DNA from: Chromobotia macracanthus
Lineage: Eukaryota; Chordata; Actinopteri; Cypriniformes; Botiidae
Assembly (NCBI GenBank): GCA_036877525.1
Contig: JAZGTH010000013.1
Span: 9,676,001-9,740,000 of the forward strand
Direction: 5' to 3'
DNA length: 64,000 bases
The position numbers and the translations under genes were made by a program. Below, one piece after another: positions 57,801 to 64,000 of this stretch; position 1 is the stretch's first letter; each line of letters begins with the position of its first letter. The notes under the pieces are model-generated. The model saw only the letters and a list, made by a program, of their open reading frames with translations, was not told where the DNA came from and did no database searches.

Positions 57801-60229
57801 TAATAAGCAATTTACATTTCTGCCAATCACACTGCAATCGAGTGTGATAAAATTAAACTTTGTTTTACTCAGAATCATTGATTTATTTTTTTAAGTAGTG
57901 TACATTAAGTGGTACACATTTTTAACAATGAAGTAGTCCCACAGTTCTCCTTTTCTGAAATTACTTTTCGAACTTGTCCCAGCGTGTACATCCAATTTTC
58001 ATGATATTTGGCATGCATCATCCCCAGACCTTCAGGACAATAAGTTATCAGAATATTCTTTATGGGAATATTCTTTTATTTTTTTTTTATATTTGTCAGG
58101 TATGGCCCATTGTGACTAAAATGCCTATGTCCTTTATACACAAAAGTTTAGGTTTACAAAACTTTTCCTATGTGGAATACAAACATTCTTACCCGCATGC
58201 AAGTTGTAGCCATTTTTATGAAAGGGAGGCGACCAGAAATTTTTAAATATTCAGTCATTTCAAATCCCAACCGATTTGACTGATTCAGAAAAAGTAATTT
58301 GTTCATGAACCAGATAGCATTATTGATACCATTTTTGTGTGCAGTCAGTGAGGACAACGAAACATAAAAATGCCTTGACTATTTATCATCAATACGTTAT
58401 TTTGTGACACTAAGACTTTCTCTCTTTTCTTGATATTTGCAAGATCCCTAAGAAAATTATTAAAATTATAATTATTTTTAAATGTTAAATAATTTAATTT
58501 TTGGCAAATATTTTAGCAGCTTCACTCCTACACACCTGTTTTGAAATCTAAAAAGATTTCCTTAGATGTTTATATTAGTTTCCTATGGGCAAACCTTGCT
58601 CTTCTTTAGTTCTCCAGTGTTTCTGCTGCTCTCATCATTATCCATGTCCTCTCCATCATCATCATCATCATCATCATCCTCATCTTCGTCCACATCCTCT
58701 TCTTCATCCTCCTCCTCCTCCTCTTCTCCAGGTGACCCACTTCCTCCATATCTATAGAGATTTAGGAGTTCCTGGATGGGCATTTCCCTCTCCTGCAGTT
58801 CACAGAAATTCCACATATACTGAGCATTTATTGAGTTCATGTCTACTATCCAATTTGTGAGTAAAATAACAACTAGGGCCCAGTTGTATTAAAACCCTTA
58901 AGTTAGGAAAATCCTTAATTATAAGGTTAAGGGAACCCTTAATTAAACATGGGTTGCAATAACAAAAAACCTAAGGGTCCACTCCACCTCAAACATGATG
59001 GCTGATGTCATTTAAACTGAAGAGGAATACTGAGCGCATTTTCAGAGATCAAAATAAAATATTTGTTAAATTGTATAAACCATGTATATCTAGGCATCAA
59101 ATGTAACACAGATTTTCCCTGATTTCTTTTTATGGTTGCTTATTTCTTTTCATTGTAACAGTGTCAAAAATCTATGCTAATAGGTGGCAATAAGTGTCCT
59201 TTTGGCGTGCAAAATTTCATGTAATGCAATATAAAGGATACACCTGAAACAATAAAGGAGAATGGTGTCAGCGATCACTAGTGATTCATTTATGTTCCCA
59301 TTAGTGGTGTAAATGTTTATCGTAGTATTTGTTATCACTTGAGTGTCTGTGACATGAAAAACATACAGTACAATGTGTTTATAAAGACCATTTGCATAGC
59401 TGTATGTGTGAGTAAAACCCGCGTAAAATCGCGTAAAATCCAGTGTGTTTTCTCAAATCATGTGATCGCAAGGTATGTTTCGTTTACTTTGGGCAAATTT
59501 GAAACTATAGCAACAATTTTTCCGTCGCTGTTTTGAAACTTTTGCGAAATATAAACATTGAGGTAAAGGTGACTGTTAAGCCATTTGTTGCAATGCTCTT
59601 AAAAGAATTCCCTCAGGGTTTTTTTCGCCCACAGATACCCTTACTTAATATTAATCTCAATATATGACATGAACAAAAATTACCTGTGTATAAATCATCC
59701 ATATAAACCAACAAATCTTTAAAATATGTACATATAATTAAATGTAAAGAGTATATATTTAACTGAGAAATGTGTCCTAAGAAATCGCACCTTCCTCTGT
59801 GACAGACCTGTCATCATTTTGGTTGACATGTCTTTGATGAGACATGTCAACCAAGGATGAGGTTTTGGAGAGATGTGGCATGTTAATAGGTGGGAGACAC
59901 AGTTTGCCCTACATTAGGGGAAGCTGTGACATGTCAAGGTGTAATTCAAATTGGGTGACGAATTACAGAAATCTTATTCTGATGCATTTTAACTACAATT
60001 CACAAAAATGACAAGCAGGCTATGCATTCTTCTTAAATGAAGACCACTTCAGGCATATTAAGACTATCAGGATGAGATCAAACCTTTGTAAGCTCTTCTA
60101 TCTCACTGCTGAAGTTAGCATCTCCTTCATGCAGTTCCTCGTCTTCAGGAGTCTGATCATCCTCATACTCCGCTAATAACATATCTGCTGATTGCTCAAA
60201 GTCAATGTTGTTTGAACCAACCGAAACTC
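45621..60229 (-). CDS. mier1: mier1, mesoderm induction early response protein 1 (11 exons seen)
   Basis: MIER1 is a nuclear co-repressor. Its ELM2 and SANT domains recruit HDAC1/2 to chromatin. On the minus strand the joined exons give: an acidic N-terminal part (ADMLLAEYEDDQTPEDEE, ANFSSEIEELTK, MPIQELLNLYRYG and a long Asp/Glu tract), EESEEDEDYIPSEDWKK, the ELM2 domain (EIMVGSMYQAETP through VYENDDQLLWNPDILPE to ALYELVKCSF), the SANT domain ([20 protein letters not shown] to FYYMWKKSERYDFFAQQT), DYMDRLLDETES and a Ser-rich tail. The phrases SEEDEDYIPSEDWKK and NLHPGVTDYMDRLL fit MIER1 rather than MIER2 or MIER3. All joins keep frame, about 475 codons to a stop at 45621. The initiator exon is not found. 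Confidence 0.95.
46006..46133 (-). CDS. mier1: mier1 exon after SANT
   Basis: Encodes DYMDRLLDETESTASSRETT then PLPVPYSSSTSQSEHEDTIG and HN plus one base. Acceptor CTGGCAG, donor G|GTACAG. Without this splice the frame would end eight codons later. Confidence 0.88.
46367..46494 (-). CDS. mier1: mier1 exon, SANT domain second half
   Basis: Encodes VRTRSVGDCVAFYYMWKKSE, RYDFFAQQTRLGKRKYNLHP and GV plus two bases. Acceptor CTTTTAG (chosen because it keeps the frame and restores KVRTRSVG), donor AC|GTAAGT. Confidence 0.96.
46624..46718 (-). CDS. mier1: mier1 exon, SANT domain first half
   Basis: Encodes [20 protein letters not shown] and GKDFHFIQANK. Acceptor TCTTACAG, donor AAG|GTATGA. Confidence 0.96.
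46969..47050 (-). CDS. mier1: mier1 exon, end of ELM2
   Basis: Encodes ALYELVKCSFNTVEALRRLR and FNVKAAR. Acceptor CCCACAG, donor AG|GTGAGA. Confidence 0.96.
47158..47309 (-). CDS. mier1: mier1 exon, ELM2 domain
   Basis: Encodes YENDDQLLWNPDILPEPAVV, FLTEACQRTGEETGVDAIPE and GSHLKDNEQ. Acceptor CTCGTAG, donor CAG|GTACTC. Confidence 0.96.
47566..49650 (+). repeat. Dispersed CTGCAAGCAGC-headed repeat in mier1 intron
   Basis: Starts AATACAGCTGCAAGCAGC. It contains recurring phrases (TTTTGATGAGGCAGTCAGGA, ATTAAAGAGTTACAGCCTC, GGAATTAGAGGAAACAA) that also occur, often inverted, at 52300-54000. At least two tandem or nested copies seem present (47566 and 48840 onwards). No coding capacity. Confidence 0.7.
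50129..50201 (-). CDS. mier1: mier1 exon, start of ELM2
   Basis: Encodes EIMVGSMYQAETPSGLCKYM then DNDK plus one base. Acceptor CAACAG, donor AAAG|GTAGAC. Confidence 0.95.
50297..50361 (-). CDS. mier1: mier1 exon, acidic motif before ELM2
   Basis: Encodes NEVGEESEEDEDYIPSEDWK and K, a MIER1 hallmark. Acceptor TTGTTCAG, donor AAA|GTAAAC. Confidence 0.95.
50855..51085 (+). repeat. Decayed hAT-type MITE fragment
   Basis: GGATGGATGTGCTTTTTGAA followed by ATATACCCCTAGGATGCC, CATTTTATGG and a terminal CTCCTTTAA resembles the right half of the common fish element ending in CTATCCCTTTAA. The first part recurs at 24165-24225 (GAATGGATGTGCTTTTTGAA). Confidence 0.5.
51413..51475 (+). repeat. Degenerate tRNA-SINE head
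   Basis: CAGCTCAGCTTGTAAAGTTC followed by GGGTTTGATTCC keeps A-box and B-box like words in the correct spacing. It is more decayed than the SINE at 16549. Confidence 0.5.
51772..51898 (-). CDS. mier1: mier1 exon, linker
   Basis: Encodes EDGGKISKGLVDESHSTDSR, then ACAVKGCNTAELIRSQNRSY and FQ plus one base. It is weakly conserved but in phase with both neighbours and ends in the position of the KYFDTN segment of MIER1. Acceptor TTTTAAG, donor A|GTAAGA. Confidence 0.8.
52260..54400. repeat. Dispersed repeat block in mier1 intron
   Basis: Contains CTGCTTGCAGCTGTATTC (inverse of the head at 47566), four or five degenerate TTATTAGGGGTTC(C/A)AGTG units at 52345-52660, the TCTATGGCAGCCC phrase, paired inverted copies of words found at 48900-49500, and CCCTAGCAACCATTTAGA runs from 54000. 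Confidence 0.7.
54700..56880. repeat. Dispersed CCCTAGCAACCA-rich repeat block
   Basis: Continues the family of 14455-15480: GAATGAGGGGTCAAATCG, GCTCGGCTTAGTAAGCAGCA and CACGCCCTAGCAACCA occur in repeated units. It ends in an irregular array of CATGCTAGCATCATGCTAAG words at 56760-56865. Confidence 0.7.
57070..57334 (+). mobile_element. Internally deleted Tc1-like element
   Basis: AGGCACACCTCTCTAAAAGG, CAGTTGACATTGCATATCAG and CCATGAGGTCAAAGGAACTG (translating MRSKELPTELKD, the start of Tc1 transposases) are followed directly by the distal terminal repeat GGGGTCTAAATACATTCTGA, ATACACTGTA. Nearly the whole transposase is missing. Confidence 0.7.
57350..58400. repeat. Dispersed repeat block
   Basis: Phrases such as ACTCTCTCAAACTCCTCATT, TGTCCGATTTGC, TTTCATGATATTTGGCATGC and TGCAGTCAGTGAGGACAACG belong to the same family type as 52260-54400. 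No coding capacity. Confidence 0.5.
58595..58792 (-). CDS. mier1: mier1 exon with Asp/Glu tract
   Basis: Sixty-six codons: EREMPIQELLNLYRYGGSGS, about 30 almost uninterrupted acidic residues, then NDESSRNTGELKKSK. The tract is encoded by imperfect CAT/CCT triplets on the plus strand (about 58650-58735), so it is prone to length change. Acceptor ACTGCAG, donor AAG|GTTTGC. Confidence 0.93.
58873..58985 (+). repeat. GGGCCCAGTTGTATTAAAAC repeat fragment
   Basis: Related to 42125-42190. It is followed by several CCTTAA/TTAAGG words and lies in a mier1 intron. Confidence 0.5.
59819..59854. repeat. Perfect 15-bp stem hairpin
   Basis: TTGGTTGACATGTCT and its exact inverse AGACATGTCAACCAA are separated by six bases. 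It lies in a mier1 intron. Confidence 0.9.
60084..60229 (-). CDS. mier1: mier1 exon, acidic N-terminal region
   Basis: Encodes VSVGSNNIDFEQSADMLLAE and onwards to FSSEIEELTK. Acceptor TTATAAG, donor AAAG|GTTTGA. It begins with two bases completing a codon from an earlier exon, so it is not the first coding exon. Confidence 0.92.
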
Positions 60230-60479
60230 CTTATAAGACAGAAAAAGACAAAGACTAAATGTGGGTGAAATTGCAAAAAATCTGGTAATTTCCTTCCTTT
60301 AAAGAGGAATGTCAAATAATGTTGAAGTCAGAAATGTATCTTTTTCCTTCTATCAAAAAAACTGCATTGAACATCACCATTATGATTATTAAGTTGAGAC
60401 ACATTACATGCCCTTAGTACTTTATTCATAACATTCTATATACATATGGGTTTCAGAGAAGTTATAATAAAAGGTATTT

Positions 60480-61000
60480 TGTTAATTATGGCCTAAGCAC
60501 CAATGGTGCGAGGAACCTACGGGAACTGCTCGTTTGTTTTCTCCACAATGGATAGCATTTTTAACAGCCTACAAAATCCTAGAAAATTCATGAAAGCTTG
60601 CAAATGTTAGAAATTGCGAGAATTTACATTCAGAATGGTGTGGCAAAATGGCTTTTTAGCACCACCTACAACATTTATGAAAGCAGTCCTCGGGCTATGT
60701 TTCACATAAATGTATGCAATGTAACAGCAACTGCTACAAAAAAAAACTCTCAAAAACTACTACAAAACTGTCACCTACAGCAATATCCTAAATCCAACAT
60801 AAAGTCAGCCATTTTAAATTATCTGCAATTGTTTTTGCAGTTTTAGCCATTTTCAGGCATTGAACAACTCCTAGAGATTTTAATTACGTCAACAACATCA
60901 TTGGTCAGTCTAATCTAATGGCCTCTGCCATGTTAAAATCTGCAAAGCTTCTGAGTTTTCACCAGTGTGCCTGTGGTGGCCTGATAAAGTGAAACTTGTT
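60480..61000 (+). repeat. Dispersed repeat fragment
   Basis: Begins GGCCTAAGCACCAATGGTGCG, a head I associate with carp-type interspersed repeats, with downstream GCACCACCTACAAC. It is decayed, with no coding capacity. Confidence 0.5.
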
Positions 61001-61095
61001 TAGTTGTTTAGGTTAGTGATGCTAAAACACACCAGCCTCCCCAATATGCACCAAGATGTAAGTGCCACAAGATGTAAGTGCCAATAAATGCTACA

Positions 61096-61672
61096 TAGCC
61101 AGGCATACTAGATTAAGTAGTACCCACTGCTTTGGGTTATATTTAACAGTATCACCTCAAACTTTATTTTTACAAATTATTCAAATGGCCAGGACTTTCT
61201 TTGAGTGCCAGTCAGGCACATTTTAGGTAATACTTGTGAGCTTTCAAACACCACTTGTACACAAGTACCACTTTGAAGACAACATTCCAGATGCCTTTGA
61301 AAGAAAATTGAAATAAAGGTACTGCATGAGTTAAATAGTTATGTTTTCCTTATTCTTAGTAACAGAATATTTTTAGATTCCCAAACATCCAGATATTAAA
61401 AAAAATATTGTTTTACGTGTGTAACTAAAGGTACACTTCTGGCTTCAACAATATCTGTTTTTCAGACATTCCTATTTTGAACCATCACCATTGGCATAAA
61501 ATGTAACAGAGATTGGTAGATCTGTTAGCAAAATCAGTTGACTTCCTTGTGTAAAAATAAAATGATGATGCTGCCATCTTTCTGAAGTCATTTTCCAACC
61601 CTGCTAATAAGGTTTAAAATTTCAGTTGAAAATTGTCATTTTGACCCCCCCTCTCCAAATTAGTGGCAATCA
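61096..61672 (+). repeat. Unnamed dispersed repeat, copy 2
   Basis: Collinear with 42780-43605 but about 250 bp shorter. It ends at a (TG)n tract (61681-61702). Confidence 0.75.
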
Positions 61673-61680
61673 CACTTGGT

Positions 61681-61702
61681 TTGTGTGTGTGTGTGTGTGT
61701 GT
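61681..61702 (+). repeat. (TG)n microsatellite
   Basis: About ten uninterrupted TG units. Confidence 0.95.
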
Positions 61703-62169
61703 ACGTATATAAAGTCAATATATTTATCAGAAATTTATTTTCTCCTGTGATTTGATTTGAAAATTTGAATATATTTCCAACTTCATAAATATTGAAAGTT
61801 TGCTGTCAAAAACAACCTTTTGAGTGTTTTTAAGTGATTTTCATAATAAAATCTGCACAATGGCTAATCAAAACTAGGCCAATACAAGCCCAATGATCAT
61901 CACATGTCCATGGCTGTTGTGGTTGTTAGGCTGCCTCCTTGGTCTGATTGCAATCGCATTTCAGGGGAAAGGTGACCTAGGGTTTCAGTCAAATAAAATT
62001 CGTGCAATATGTCAAACTTTTACCTCTAGAAAAATACAACAATCCACAACAGCAGTTCAAAAGTAGCTCAGATCTGCAGGAAAAGCCTACTGACCATCTC
62101 CTAAAGTGCATGTTTAGCATGCATGTGCAGTTAGTTACTTAAAAGTTATATACTGTTAAATACTATATA

Positions 62170-62460
62170 TAGTGCCCTCCATAAGTACTGGGAAAACAGT
62201 TTAAGAAAATGAAGTAAAGGGAAATTTGCCCTGTTTGCTGTGGAGCAAAGTCACTGCTTTTCTGTCAGAGTCAGTTTCTGCGTCTTGGCTTATATGTGTA
62301 TTCGCCGAATGCAAGGCTCAGACTGCAGGAGCAATAAACAGAACTGATACAACATATTCGCTGCTTTTAATGTGTATACAAATAATGCAACAGGACACAG
62401 CTTATCTCTTAAAAACACAATTGTGAGCCAATTGTCCCAATACTTAGGCTCACATTAGAT
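62170..62460. mobile_element. Tc1-type MITE, degenerate
   Basis: The left end AGTGCCCTCCATAAGTACTG is a well-known fish Tc1-class terminus. The right end near 62430-62450 (GTCCCAATACTTAGGCTCAC) is a decayed inverse. The inside has no transposase. Confidence 0.55.
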
Positions 62461-63120
62461 AGAAGGATGAAACTCTACAGTTTTCTAAATTGGGTAAACA
62501 TTTTAGTGTTGAAACAGCCAAATTACAAAATGTGACATTCTGTACTTTTGCCTCATATTCACCTTTTAATTATAAAAGATTTGTTGACTTGACAGCAAAC
62601 AGTTCCTAATACTTATACGCAAACACACACACATCCTGCATGTCAATTAGAAATATATAAAACATATATTAACACATACGTATTAAAAACAACAAATGTA
62701 TATTTACAAAAACGTAAGGGCAGTGTTCAAAATTGTTCAGTTGAGTAAAATGCAAAACAAACAGAATGGCCTACAGAGAACATGCATTGACATTAATTTT
62801 CATAAGTCTGCAGAATATAGACTATAGACTTTCATAAAATACAAATAACAACAAAAACAACTGTGACAACACTTATGAAACTGAATGTGGAAAAAATAAA
62901 CTTTAAATATAGCATTTGTAAACTTTAAATTGAACTTTAAACATAAGAAAGCCTATATATTAAGCTTGCTGTTCTAAATCTACCTTTTTTTAGAGATACT
63001 CTTTGCAGTATAAAGAGTAATCATTCAAGATACGATGCTTCACATGTTGCACATTCTTTCTTTCATCTTTGACCTGACATTCCTGACTGCACACTAATTA
63101 CTATTTTTTTCAAATCAGTA
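62461..63120. other. Unassigned DNA
   Basis: AT-rich with no supported feature. Confidence 0.4.
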
Positions 63121-63128
63121 AATTACTA

Positions 63129-64000
63129 GGTGTGTGCGATATATATTGTGCGACAATATTGAAATTGTTGTTTTAACGATATACAAAATTATATTATTGA
63201 GTATGTCACTCATTTTCAGTAAACAGTCATAACACTGCATGAAGTGTTCATGAATACTGCACGGTGCGTGTGCATGCAGAGAAAGGTGTAGCATGACAGA
63301 TTGCAGTGTTTGACAGAAGTTAAAATGGGCAAAGAAACTATGAGAGGAAAATATATTCAAGAACCAGCATCCTCACAATCCACGCAAGAATTCATTCCTA
63401 GACATGGATCGTCATCACTAGCATGGAGGTGGTTTGGTTTTGAAACGTCAGATGATAGTCAAAAGATGTCGATCTGCAAACTGTGCCGAAAAGTGGTTGC
63501 AGTCAAAAACAGCTTGACGACCAAACTCTTTCACCATCTTCAAACTTCCACTGAATATGAGGATTATGAAAAGCTTCGGGAGTCAGCTGAGCATGACACA
63601 CCTGCAGCAGACAGGGTAAAATAAAAAAAACTCGCAACAAACTCTGGCCGAATCATTTAGCAAAACAGTTCTGTATGACAGAAAAAGCAACAGTCACCAG
63701 TTACATTGCCGGAGACATAGTACCAGTTTATGCAGTTGAGAGAGACAGGTTTAAACAGCTATTAACTACGTTAGACCCAAGATACACACTGCCTGAGTGA
63801 AAATACTTCAGTGCTGCCTAAACTGTACGAGTCATGTTTCCAAACTCTTGCACATAAGGTGCAGAAGGTTTTGCTTTTTGCCACAACAACGATTTGTGAT
63901 GAAGCAGAAAGTCTAAACCATACCTCTCCCTGACAGCACATTTCATTGATGAAACATGGCAACACCAAAGCCACTGTCTGCAGACATCTTACTTTCCAGA
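63129..64000 (+). mobile_element. hAT transposon (ZBED-like), cut by window edge
   Basis: A BED-finger gene (63325-63624) is followed in other frames by VTSYIAGDIVPVYAVERDRF then KQLLTTLDPRYTLPE, which is the order of ZBED1/hAT-Ac transposases. The sequence before the ATG, from about 63129, is probably the 5' end of the element. The continuation lies beyond the window. Confidence 0.75.
63325..63624 (+). pseudogene. BED zinc-finger N-terminus of hAT transposase
   Basis: Ninety-nine codons from MGKETMRGKYIQEPASSQST to PAADRVK and a stop. The BED finger shows WRWFGFETS, CKLCRK and FHHLQTS, with the Cys pair and the first His present. The second zinc-ligand His expected shortly after HL is absent (TSTEY where a TKHP-like end is usual). 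The catalytic part follows only after a stop and frame change, so this copy is broken. Confidence 0.75.

Noticed and set aside
45621..60229. MIER2 or MIER3 as the identity of the second gene
   Set aside because: SEEDEDYIPSEDWKK and the EIMVGSMYQAE start of ELM2 are MIER1 features.
1..64000. A new multi-gene system (defence, biosynthesis or similar)
   Set aside because: Apart from two well-known host genes, every coding remnant I could identify belongs to a transposable element. No cluster of unknown intact genes is present.

Overview
This is vertebrate nuclear DNA, most likely from a teleost fish and probably an otophysan (carp, characin or catfish group). The evidence is spliced genes with GT/AG introns, AT-rich introns, a typical fish mixture of Tc1, hAT, piggyBac, L2/jockey-like LINE, Ty3/gypsy, DIRS and Ngaro-like elements, and a repeat family rich in CCCTAGCAACCA phrases that I associate with carp-like genomes. 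The species assignment is an inference.

Two host genes are visible, both on the minus strand. The first is tns3 (tensin-3), with 11 exons from 27256 (start codon) down to 12697. It covers the PTEN-like phosphatase domain, most of the C2 domain and the start of the disordered linker. The SH2 and PTB exons are not in the window. The second is mier1 (mesoderm induction early response 1), with 11 exons from 60229 down to the stop codon at 45621. It covers the acidic N-terminal region, the ELM2 and SANT domains and the C-terminal tail. Its first coding exon lies beyond the part I can read. All exon joins I propose keep the reading frame. Tns3 acts at focal adhesions and Mier1 is a chromatin co-repressor; nothing suggests they work together.

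The rest is mobile and repetitive DNA. From 1 to 12600 there is a gypsy integrase fragment (1-396), a dead piggyBac transposase (750-1440), a LINE fragment (1690-2145), an inverted solo LTR (4695-5099), a complete 2.8 kb non-autonomous LTR element with a 5-bp target duplication (5425-8241), a reverse LINE (9270-10300) and a fold-back Tc1 derivative (11724-12458). The tns3 introns hold a carp-type repeat, a tRNA-derived SINE, a DIRS remnant and a small TTAA-flanked MITE. From 27500 to 36000 there are LTR fragments, a gypsy deletion derivative with a target duplication (29423-30603), an Ngaro/DIRS-like remnant (about 31950-34350) and two LINE fragments. The stretch 36000-45600 is intergenic, with MITEs, a 68-bp perfect palindrome and one half of a dispersed repeat pair. 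The mier1 introns are largely filled by one repeat family. The window ends inside a hAT transposon with a BED-finger gene.

I found no convincing undescribed multi-gene system. The most unusual items are the gag-like-only LTR element, the apparent absence of two phase-symmetric tns3 exons, the 68-bp palindrome, and a long unnamed repeat present on both sides of mier1.
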